Positions 1 to 7,186 of a stretch of DNA of 25,548 nucleotides are shown piece after piece. A program made the position numbers and the translations under genes. The notes under the pieces are model-generated. The model was not told the DNA's origin, made no database searches, and saw nothing but the letters and a program-made list of their open reading frames with translations. The stretch spans positions 210 through 25,757 of the forward strand of contig DGVT01000031.1 of assembly GCA_002395965.1 (NCBI GenBank), read 5' to 3'. Within the stretch, counting starts at the first letter, position 1. Every line of letters begins with the position of its first letter. The stretch is from Porphyromonadaceae bacterium UBA4277. Its GTDB lineage: Bacteria; Bacteroidota; Bacteroidia; Bacteroidales; Muribaculaceae.

Positions 1-25
1 GATTGCAAATCCGGCCGAACAAGGT
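1..25. repeat. Partial REP-like hairpin element, cut by the window edge
   Basis: The first bases form a small dyad (GATT-GCA-AATC) followed by CGGCCGAACAAGG. The whole 25 bases are an exact reverse complement of 25338-25362, the first hairpin of the cluster downstream of hflX. It lies just past the stop codon of the R-M gene (minus strand), so it may also end that transcript. The rest of the element lies outside the window. The following bases (26-46, AAACGAGCAAACAAGC) resemble, in inverted orientation, the GTTTACTC repeats at the window's right end. Confidence 0.75.
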
Positions 26-73
26 AAACGAGCAAACAAGCTTTTGGTCTTCGACGAAAACTTCTATGCTCGT

Positions 74-2845
74 TTACTTGCCGGTCAGGTTGCTGTAAAG
101 TGCGAAGAGGTGCGCCACAAGCTGCTGCTCGGTCATGGCTGCCGGCAGTCCGTAGGCCTGCATCACGGCTCGGTCGCAGGCATGGTGTGCCTTGCGCAGC
201 TCGGGCGGCATGGTTAGCTCGTCGTAGAGGTCGGCCAGGCTTGCCTCGGGGTGGCGTGCGCGTGCGTCGAGTATGGCCTGTGCGGCGGCTTCGATGCGCT
301 GTCGCTGCTCGGGCGATGGTTCGGGCCACGGGAAGTTGTTATACACTATGTCCTTGCTGTAACGGTAGTCTGATTTCAGTCTGCCGCACACTGCGCGCAT
401 CCACGCCATGTGCACGTTGCTCTCTAAAACCCCGAAATGATACAGCCCCGCATCAGGAATAATCAGCACAAGATTACTTGCTATTGTTTCAGCCGATAAA
501 AATCCCATTGGCACATATCTGCGTCTCTCGCTCGACACGCTTGGCACTATTATATAATTCCCTTTAGAAGGTTGTCTATCTTCTTGAAAAAGAGTGGGTG
601 AGTCGGCTGCTTTTCGTGTTGCGGCTTTGGGACTTGATAGCCGCATAGTTCTGATAGCTTCTATTCTTTTAGAAAGTTCTTTAGAATTTCTTATAATTGA
701 TGGACTAACACCTTTAAGCCAAAAAATATATCTCTTTTTGTTGTTTATAAATTCGTCTGAACCTAAAATTTGGCGAATTAATGGCTTTAGGTGCGGCTCG
801 TGGAGCAATATCGCATCTTTTTCTTTTTCAGTTAAATAAAAATTTCCTCCATCTGTCGGTTGGCTGCCCTTAAGCATTTCGGGTATATCCGATAGTGCTT
901 TCTTTCTTTTCTCAATAAATAATATGGGTGCATCAAGCAGATATGGGTTAATGTTCTTTGCCTCGATGCAGCTTGTTCCGTCGAAAATTGTTTTGGTAGC
1001 ACCGTTGTTCAAGCTGAAGCCGATAATCACGCAGTGCACATGAGCCTTGAGCGAAGCCTCGCTGTCCCAGCGGAAGGTGCGGTAGGCAAAATCAAAATGA
1101 ATTCCATATTCATTGAATAATGGCTTCCAAATCACTGGCACTTGCTCACCTTGCGTGATAGAGTTTGTTGATACAAATGCAGCACGAATATTTGAATTAC
1201 TTTGCATCAATTGAGCCGCTTTGAAATACCATCCAGCAACATAATCTATATTTTTGCCGCACTCAGGGCAGACATTTATAAGATCTTGTTTTTGCTCAAA
1301 ACTTTGTTGTGTATATCCCACAAAGGGTGGGTTTCCGATGATGTAGCTCAACCGTTCGGGTGCTATGATGGTGCTCCAGTCGGTGCGCAGTGCGTTGCCC
1401 TCGTGTATGCCGTGGTAGTGGTGCAGTGGCAGGAAGGTGATGTTATGTGCCACGATGTTCTCGGTCTCGGCCAGCATCTGTGCCTCGCTGATCCACAGTG
1501 CCGTGGTGGCCACGGTGACGGCGAAGTCGTTGATCTCGATGCCGTAGAACTGGTTGATGCTCACCCTGACGGGGTTCTGGAACCCTCCGCCCAGAAACAT
1601 GGCCTGACCTTCGTAGAGTGCCCTGATGAGTCGGTTCTCGAGGCGCCGGAGCGAGAGGTAAGTCTCGGTGAGGAAGTTGCCGCTGCCGCAGGCCGGGTCG
1701 AAGAATGTGAGCCCGGCCAGATGCTCCTGGAAGTCGAGCAGCCGGCGGCGTCGCTTGTTGGTCACGCGCTCGGTGAGAATGTCGTCGAGCTGTGCGGTGA
1801 GGTCGTTGAGGAAGAGCGGGTCGATCACCTTGTGTATGTTCTCGATGCTGGTGTAGTGCATTCCGCCGCTGCGCCGCGTCTCCGGGTTCAGGGTGCTCTC
1901 GAAGACAGCGCCGAAGATGGTGGGTGAGATCTCGCTCCAGTCGAAGTCGAGGCTGGCATTCTTCAGGAGCAGCTCGCGCAACTCGGGTGTGAACTGTGGC
2001 ACGTCGATGGCCTCGGCAAACAGCCCTCCGTTGGTGTAGGGGAACGCTGCAAGTTCAGGTCTGAGAAACCGGCTTCGCTTGTCGGGGGGCGTGTTGAGCA
2101 CCTCGAAGAGCTGCAGCAGTGCCTGTCGCATGCCCGGAGCGTCGAACAGCGCGAGGTAGTCGTGCAGCTGGTCGCGGTCGAAGATGCCGGCGTCTTCGGC
2201 ATAGAGGCAGAACACCAGCCTGACGCACAGCACGTTGAGCTGTCGCAGCAGCTCGTCGTCGTCGGTGCCGGAGCCTATGCCATACTGGTTGAGCAGGGCG
2301 TCATACACCTCGCCGATGATTTCGCCGGCACGCATGCTCACTTCCATCTCGCGGCTGATGTGGAGGGCACCGGTGTCGGTGAGGAAGCGCAGGCGGTGCC
2401 ACTCGCGCCCCAAGTCTTTAAGGAATATCTGCTCGGGGTCGTCGCCGGGGTGCTCCATGTCGTAGATCAGAAACTCGGCAAAGTTGCACGTCACCACCCA
2501 TCGCGGGTGTTCGGAGACGGGCAGTCCGGCAATGTACTTGCGTGCCTGCAGGAATGGTGTGAGCACCTCGCCGTTGCTTTGGCGTATGCCCTTGCGCAGG
2601 TCCACGCCTAACGACTTCTGCTCGATCATCACTCGCGTGGAGGGGATGTGGGCGTCGATGAAATTGGTGGTATCTACCTTCACCTGTTCTTCATAGCGAA
2701 TAAACTCGCTGGGGCTTGTGATTCCGAAGACCTCGGTGAGCAGTTCGGTCCAGAACGTCTGGCTGTCGCCTTTCTCATAGCCGCGTCCCTGCCATCGTGC
2801 GGCAAAGGCTGCTGCAGCAGCGGCTTGCTGTTTGTCGGTGTTCAT
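74..2845 (-). CDS. MmeI-like type IIL restriction-modification enzyme (fused endonuclease and adenine methyltransferase)
   Basis: A single polypeptide predicted to both cleave DNA and methylate adenine at the same site, protecting against foreign DNA. At 923 aa it is close to the length of MmeI. An N-terminal nuclease motif of D-x10-ExK form is visible (D63, E74, K76). A helical spacer follows, then the gamma-class methyltransferase core: motif X near GMHYTSIENI (327-336), motif I FDPACGSGNF (381-390), GIEIND (434-439) and motif IV NPPF (504-507). The remainder should hold the target-recognition domain and C-terminal helices. The frame is intact. It starts 21 bp after the small membrane gene with no obvious promoter of its own, so it is probably the last gene of the leftward run. 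The segment encoding about residues 505-805 is much more AT-rich than both flanks, which suggests a recombined specificity region. Target site unknown. Confidence 0.88.
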   Translation of the reverse strand: MNTDKQQAAAAAAFAARWQGRGYEKGDSQTFWTELLTEVFGITSPSEFIRYEEQVKVDTTNFIDAHIPSTRVMIEQKSLGVDLRKGIRQSNGEVLTPFLQARKYIAGLPVSEHPRWVVTCNFAEFLIYDMEHPGDDPEQIFLKDLGREWHRLRFLTDTGALHISREMEVSMRAGEIIGEVYDALLNQYGIGSGTDDDELLRQLNVLCVRLVFCLYAEDAGIFDRDQLHDYLALFDAPGMRQALLQLFEVLNTPPDKRSRFLRPELAAFPYTNGGLFAEAIDVPQFTPELRELLLKNASLDFDWSEISPTIFGAVFESTLNPETRRSGGMHYTSIENIHKVIDPLFLNDLTAQLDDILTERVTNKRRRRLLDFQEHLAGLTFFDPACGSGNFLTETYLSLRRLENRLIRALYEGQAMFLGGGFQNPVRVSINQFYGIEINDFAVTVATTALWISEAQMLAETENIVAHNITFLPLHHYHGIHEGNALRTDWSTIIAPERLSYIIGNPPFVGYTQQSFEQKQDLINVCPECGKNIDYVAGWYFKAAQLMQSNSNIRAAFVSTNSITQGEQVPVIWKPLFNEYGIHFDFAYRTFRWDSEASLKAHVHCVIIGFSLNNGATKTIFDGTSCIEAKNINPYLLDAPILFIEKRKKALSDIPEMLKGSQPTDGGNFYLTEKEKDAILLHEPHLKPLIRQILGSDEFINNKKRYIFWLKGVSPSIIRNSKELSKRIEAIRTMRLSSPKAATRKAADSPTLFQEDRQPSKGNYIIVPSVSSERRRYVPMGFLSAETIASNLVLIIPDAGLYHFGVLESNVHMAWMRAVCGRLKSDYRYSKDIVYNNFPWPEPSPEQRQRIEAAAQAILDARARHPEASLADLYDELTMPPELRKAHHACDRAVMQAYGLPAAMTEQQLVAHLFALYSNLTGK

Positions 2846-2866
2846 GCAATGATATGGTTAGTGGTA

Positions 2867-3160
2867 TCAAATGCGGGGTTCCTTTTTCTTGAAGCGGGCT
2901 TTGAGGCGTTTCCAGCCTTCCACGCCCAGGATGGTGAGTCCGCCATATTGGAATGTCTTGGCAAGGCCGAAGAGTACGACCCACAGCACGCCTTTAGCCT
3001 CGGTGCTTATGGGTAGCGCCATCTGTGCGAACGACATTATGTAGAAGGGCACGCACAGTGCAAGCACAATGACTCCCGTGCGAAATGATAGCTTGCTGAG
3101 CCACTGCTTGATGCCCTGTAGCATGCCGCCGGGTTGTTTGTTGTGCTTTTTGTCGTTCAT
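2867..3160 (-). CDS. Small membrane protein with two predicted transmembrane helices
   Basis: 97 aa. The start is placed at the ATG whose last base overlaps the TGA of the upstream propeller gene (ATGA, 3157-3160), a standard translational-coupling arrangement; the same frame is open further upstream but there it only shadows the propeller gene. A basic, Gly-rich N-terminus (MNDKKHNKQPGG) is followed by one hydrophobic segment at about residues 29-50 and a second at about 55-78, then a very basic tail (WKRLKARFKKKEPR). The basic ends suggest both termini are cytoplasmic. It loosely resembles the short 'transporter suffix' membrane domain family, but I am not sure of that. Coupling to the propeller gene suggests a joint membrane function. 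Confidence 0.7.
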   Translation of the reverse strand: MNDKKHNKQPGGMLQGIKQWLSKLSFRTGVIVLALCVPFYIMSFAQMALPISTEAKGVLWVVLFGLAKTFQYGGLTILGVEGWKRLKARFKKKEPRI

Positions 3161-4653
3161 CGGCGGCGAATGTTGCGGATTATAAACACAATGATTGCCA
3201 CAGCAACGATGCCTATGAGTGCGGCAATGGGCCAATGCTCGGTCTTCAAGCCCATGAAAGATTTTGCGGGTGCCGAGGTGTTGTCATTGTCGGCGTTAGG
3301 GGCATTTGCAATGCTGTCGTGGGCTTGGGTGGTTTTAGCCACGGCTTCGGCCTCGGCCGCTTCGTCGGCATATTCCACCTTGTAAAGGTTCACGGCATTT
3401 CCTCCGTGATAGTTACGGGCTTGTGAGGTGACCACGAGCATGTGTCCGTCGCGCGAGATGTCGAGCCCCACGGGGTAGGAATCGACCGGGATTTGCGTTG
3501 CCACGGTCATGGTGCGAGTGTCGATGACATATAGTGCACTTGCCGAGTTGCATGCGGCGAACACCCATCGTCCGCTGGGCGAGGCCTCGATGGTGCGTGC
3601 TCCGCCACCCACGCGGCACACCTGCCAGCCGCCTTCGATGCTTTGAACGTTGCCACTGCCGAGCCTTGAAATGGTCTTCATCACCTTGTCGAATGGTGCG
3701 CGCTGCACCAGCCCGGCTGCATTGACGCTGGCATAGAGGTAGCCATTATTGATGATCAGGTGGCGGGCATTGGAAATTCCGCCTATTTTGCCCATGTATT
3801 TCTTGTTTTTCAGGTCGATGACCGCAATTCCTCCGCCTCCCATGCAGCCCACGAGCAGGTAGTGGTCGTCGGGGGTGAACACTGTGCCTCGCAGCATCAG
3901 TCCGCTGTGTGCATCGCGGTTCACCTCGCTGGTGAGGCTGAAGTTGAGCTGCAGCTCATGATCCACAGCGATGTAGGTGACGTGGTGCCACTTAGTGGGG
4001 TCGCTCGCGGTGATGTCGATCAGTCCCACGGTGTTGTTCCCCCAATGGGTGACAGCAATGGTGCTGTTGTCGTGTGAGCAGGCAATCATCTTGGGTAGCG
4101 GCCCTGTTTCCATCATGCGCACGATGCTGTCGGCTTGCGTGTCGATAATGGCCAGTGCGCTGGGGTCTTGTGCGTTGATGTCGAAGGTGCGCCTGTAGTA
4201 GGGCACCCACAGATATCGGCCGCCGTGTGAGAATGTGCCCTCGACGGGCTTGCCGCTGAAGGCCCGGCTGTTACCGTCGGGGTAGTGGGTGAACTTGTAG
4301 ATCCCAGCCGGGGTGGCCCACAGTGGGCCTGTGCCCGAGTTGAAGCGGTGACGAATAACTTTTATTTTCTCGTTATTGTCGGTTTTATACACTACCGTGG
4401 CGCACCCCTCGAGCGAGTTGACGTAGTATTTCGAGCCGTCGGGCAAGAAATTCACGCTCTTGGGCGAGAACACGTCGGTGTCGAGAGTGGCTTTGTCGCG
4501 CCAGTCAAACTGCTGCTTCTTGCCGATGTTGGTGATCGAGACCTCGCCGCCCGACGACGAGGCTTTCTGTCCTATTCTTGAATGAACCACGGGTGGCTGT
4601 GCCACGACTGTGACTGATAGCAGAGCGGCAAGGAGTGTGGCTATAGTTTTCAT
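3157..4653 (-). CDS. Exported YVTN/YncE-like beta-propeller protein with C-terminal membrane anchor
   Basis: 498 aa. The N-terminus (MKTIATLLAALLSVTVVAQ) is a signal peptide. The body has repeated beta-propeller blades of the YVTN/cytochrome-d1-like type: strands such as SALAIIDTQADSIV, GGGIAVIDLKNKKYMGKI and SALYVIDTRTMTVATQIP, each followed by a 'PxxIxxSxDxxxxxVT' blade edge (for example YPVGLDISRDGHMLVVTS). No CXXCH haem site is visible. After a low-complexity acidic linker (about 427-468) comes a hydrophobic segment (HWPIAALIGIVAVAIIVFII) and a basic end, so the propeller should sit in the periplasm anchored in the inner membrane. Ligand and partner are unknown. It is translationally coupled to the small membrane gene, a likely partner, and lies 45 bp after the mannose synthase gene. 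Confidence 0.75.
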   Translation of the reverse strand: MKTIATLLAALLSVTVVAQPPVVHSRIGQKASSSGGEVSITNIGKKQQFDWRDKATLDTDVFSPKSVNFLPDGSKYYVNSLEGCATVVYKTDNNEKIKVIRHRFNSGTGPLWATPAGIYKFTHYPDGNSRAFSGKPVEGTFSHGGRYLWVPYYRRTFDINAQDPSALAIIDTQADSIVRMMETGPLPKMIACSHDNSTIAVTHWGNNTVGLIDITASDPTKWHHVTYIAVDHELQLNFSLTSEVNRDAHSGLMLRGTVFTPDDHYLLVGCMGGGGIAVIDLKNKKYMGKIGGISNARHLIINNGYLYASVNAAGLVQRAPFDKVMKTISRLGSGNVQSIEGGWQVCRVGGGARTIEASPSGRWVFAACNSASALYVIDTRTMTVATQIPVDSYPVGLDISRDGHMLVVTSQARNYHGGNAVNLYKVEYADEAAEAEAVAKTTQAHDSIANAPNADNDNTSAPAKSFMGLKTEHWPIAALIGIVAVAIIVFIIRNIRRR

Positions 4654-4698
4654 AGGCGTGCCTGAAAAAAATATAGTATTGTTATGCTATTAGTGTGA

Positions 4699-5472
4699 TT
4701 AGGCCTTGGCCGGAAGGCTGGGGACCGTGCGACGCTGATATTTCTTCTTGTTGGTAAGGGTTGAAAGCCTTAGCTTAATCACTCCAAACACAGCTTCGCC
4801 AAATATGCTGCTATTCATCTTGCTTGTGCCCAGCACGCGGTTGACGAAGACGATGGGCACTTCCTTAATCTTAAATCCCATGCGATAGGCAGTGAACTTC
4901 ATTTCGATTTGGAAGGCATAGCCCTTGAATTCCACACTGTCGAGGTCGATTGCTTCGAGCACCTGTCGGCGGTAGCACACAAATCCGGCTGTTGTGTCAC
5001 GCACCTGCATGCCTGTGATGAGGCGCACGTAGGCTGAGGCATAATATGACATCAGCACTCGCCCCATGGGCCAGTTCACCACGTTCACGCCGGTGATGTA
5101 GCGTGAGCCCACGGCCACATCGGCTTCGCCCGAGGCGCATGCCCTTTGCAACTCGATGAGCTTCATGGGCGGGTGAGAGAAGTCGGCATCCATTTCGATG
5201 ATGTAGTCATAACCTTGCTCGATGGCCCACTTGAAGCCTGTGATATAGGCTGTGCCCAAGCCTAATTTTCCACTTCGCTTGATGATGTTGAGGCGGCCGG
5301 GGTGCTCGGCAATGAGCCCATCGACGATGGCTCCGGTGCCGTCGGGCGAGTTGTCGTCGATGATAAGGATGTCGAAGGAGTGCTCTTCGATAGCGAGCAC
5401 GGTGTCGATCATTTTGGCTATGTTCTCGCGCTCGTTGTAGGTGGGAATGATTACAACAGTGTCTGACTTCAT
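4699..5472 (-). CDS. Polyprenol-phosphate mannosyltransferase (Dpm1-like GT2)
   Basis: 257 aa family 2 glycosyltransferase that transfers a sugar, usually mannose from GDP-mannose, to a polyprenyl phosphate at the cytoplasmic face of the membrane; such donors feed periplasmic protein or glycan glycosylation. Visible motifs are PTYNERENI (10-18), IDDNSPDGT (38-46), the metal-binding DAD (95-97) in EMDADFSHPP, GSRY (122-125), GYAFQIEM (184-191) and GTSKM (215-219), all typical of DPM synthases. No C-terminal membrane helices are present, as in the short soluble Dpm1 type. It is first in the leftward run, with a TACTTTTG promoter box just upstream (5501-5508). Confidence 0.9.
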   Translation of the reverse strand: MKSDTVVIIPTYNERENIAKMIDTVLAIEEHSFDILIIDDNSPDGTGAIVDGLIAEHPGRLNIIKRSGKLGLGTAYITGFKWAIEQGYDYIIEMDADFSHPPMKLIELQRACASGEADVAVGSRYITGVNVVNWPMGRVLMSYYASAYVRLITGMQVRDTTAGFVCYRRQVLEAIDLDSVEFKGYAFQIEMKFTAYRMGFKIKEVPIVFVNRVLGTSKMNSSIFGEAVFGVIKLRLSTLTNKKKYQRRTVPSLPAKA

Positions 5473-5500
5473 TGTGTCTGCTCGTTTTTGTTTAGAAAGG

Positions 5501-5508
5501 CAAAAGTA
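5501..5508 (-). promoter_or_regulatory. Bacteroidetes -7 box for the mannose synthase run
   Basis: Read on the minus strand, the sequence is TACTTTTG, a match to the Bacteroidetes -7 element TAnnTTTG, about 28 bp upstream of the start codon of the 5472 gene. No clean TTTG -33 element is visible at the expected distance, so this rests on the -7 box and its position. Confidence 0.5.
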
Positions 5509-5661
5509 GTTATTTTTTTGGAAATGATAGCGATAAATGCCGAAAATAAGTGATTAAAAATTGTAGGTGCAAGGTTATCGGCTCAATTGGCACGCATTTT
5601 GTAATTATAATGTTATTGTGAAAAAAATGCTTATCGGTGTGCCTGTTTGGCGCTAATATAG

Positions 5662-5821
5662 TAATTTTGCAGCGTTTTTTTGATTTAGGCACACTACCAC
5701 CTTCGCCCCTCTGTTTAGACGGGTTGATTACTCATCAAGTGGGGGAGGCAGACTTAATAGAGGGAGAATATTTCTCACTTGGTTGGGATGACTAACTTGT
5801 GAAACATGAATATATTATTAT
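5662..5821 (+). promoter_or_regulatory. -7 box and structured 5' leader of the M64 peptidase gene
   Basis: The 349-bp gap 5473-5821 holds no convincing gene. TAATTTTG (5662-5669) matches the TAnnTTTG box; a TTTG lies 12 bp upstream, closer than the usual 19-21 bp. The leader that would follow is about 145 nt and contains three short dyads: about 5707-5723 (CCC-TCT ... AGA-GGG with one mismatch), TTGAT/ATCAA at 5724-5738, and GAGAA/TTCTC at 5764-5776. No known riboswitch was recognised. Confidence 0.4.
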
Positions 5822-7123
5822 ATGGCAGGACTTAGAACTTTATGGGCAATAGCCGCATTAGCTGTGTGTGCACTCAGCGCCGCAGCGATAGATTTTGACA
5901 CCTATTTCAGCGATGCCACGTTGCGACTCGACTATACCTTTGCCGGTGATGCCTCGCGGCAGGAAATCTATGTGGATGAGTTGTCGCGCTTGCCGCGCTG
6001 GTGGGGTAGGCGTCACCGCCTCGACGAGGAGGCGGCCGCCGGCGATGGCAGCATCATCGTTCGCGACCATGCCAGCGGCAAGGTAATTTACCGCCACACG
6101 TTCTCGAGCCTGTTTCAGGAGTGGCTCTCGACAGCCGAGGCCAAGACCGTGCGCAAGTCGATGGAGAACGTGTTTCTTGTGCCCATGCCCCGGCAGGCAG
6201 TGGATGTCACTGTCGAGCTGCGTGATGCACGTCACAACCGCATAGCACAGCTCACGCATGGTGTGGATCCGGCCGACATACTGATAGCCCGTCGCGGTGA
6301 GCGCGACGTCACGCCTTATGTCACGCTGCAGCAGGCGGCCGACACGCTGCATTGCATCCACATTGCCTATGTGGCCGAAGGCTACACCAGTGCCGAGATG
6401 CCGCAGTTCTTGCAGCACTGCCATGAAGCAATGGAGGCACTGTTCAAGCATGAGCCGTTTGCCACGATGCGCGACCGCTTCAACATAGTGGCCGTGCAGA
6501 GTGCCTCGCACGACAGCGGCGTGAGCGACCCTGGAGCCGGCATCTGGCTCAACACGGCATTAGACTCGCACTTCGACACATTCTACAGCAAGCGCTACCT
6601 CACCACGCTCCACCTCAAGCAGCTTCACAACGTGCTGGCCGGCGTGCCCTATGAGCACATCATAATACTTGCCAACACCGAGCACTATGGCGGTGGTGGC
6701 ATCTATAACTCCTATAATCTGACCTATACCCGCGGCGACCGTTTCCGCCCCGTGGTGGTGCATGAGTTCGGCCACAGCTTCGCCGGCCTGGCCGATGAGT
6801 ATCCCTACGGCGACGACGACCCCCGCTACTTTGCCGATGTGGAGCCTTGGGAGGCAAACCTGACAACACTAAAGGATTTCTCGACAAAGTGGGCCGACAT
6901 GATTGACCCGTCAACCCCCTGTCCCACGCCCGACAGCAGCGACAGCACGCAGATAACGCGTCGCGTGGGCCTGTTTGAGGGCGGAGGCTACTTGAGCAAG
7001 GGTGTCTATCGGCCTGTGCAAGACTGCCGCATGCGCACCAACGAAGTGCCGGAGTTCTGCCCGGTGTGCCAGCGGGCCATAGCTCGCCTGATCGACTTCT
7101 ACACTACCGAGCCTGCAAACTGA
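5822..7123 (+). CDS. Secreted M64-family (IgA peptidase-like) metalloprotease
   Basis: 433 aa. The signal peptide (MAGLRTLWAIAALAVCALSAAA) exports it. An N-terminal beta-rich domain (about 25-150) precedes the zinc peptidase domain, whose HEFGHSFAGLADE signature (314-326) supplies the HExxH ligands and the downstream acidic ligand of the M64 family. The YVAEGYTSAE segment (183-192) and the VQSASHDSGVSDP segment are also typical of M64. The C-terminal part contains a Cys cluster (CRMRTNEVPEFCPVCQ) likely to be structural. M64 is named after a Clostridium ramosum IgA peptidase; homologues are common in gut Bacteroides, and cleavage of IgA should not be assumed here. The ATG at 5822 is the only start that gives a good signal peptide. 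The Ca2+ ATPase gene follows 63 bp later and may be co-transcribed. Confidence 0.88.
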   Translation: MAGLRTLWAIAALAVCALSAAAIDFDTYFSDATLRLDYTFAGDASRQEIYVDELSRLPRWWGRRHRLDEEAAAGDGSIIVRDHASGKVIYRHTFSSLFQEWLSTAEAKTVRKSMENVFLVPMPRQAVDVTVELRDARHNRIAQLTHGVDPADILIARRGERDVTPYVTLQQAADTLHCIHIAYVAEGYTSAEMPQFLQHCHEAMEALFKHEPFATMRDRFNIVAVQSASHDSGVSDPGAGIWLNTALDSHFDTFYSKRYLTTLHLKQLHNVLAGVPYEHIIILANTEHYGGGGIYNSYNLTYTRGDRFRPVVVHEFGHSFAGLADEYPYGDDDPRYFADVEPWEANLTTLKDFSTKWADMIDPSTPCPTPDSSDSTQITRRVGLFEGGGYLSKGVYRPVQDCRMRTNEVPEFCPVCQRAIARLIDFYTTEPAN

Positions 7124-7186
7124 CCCCGAAAAAGAAGATGAAAAAATAAACAAACGCAAACATCTATCAATTGAATAAATAGCAAT

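Noticed and set aside
1202..1927. 241-codon open frame antisense to the R-M gene
   Set aside because: It lies fully within the methyltransferase core, which has clear motifs on the other strand; the composition is that of a shadow frame.
5510..5692. 60-codon minus-strand frame between the synthase and M64 genes
   Set aside because: It covers AT-rich promoter DNA, has no ribosome site and low-complexity composition.
5858..6511. 217-codon antisense frame in the M64 gene
   Set aside because: No recognisable domain; the plus-strand gene is clear.
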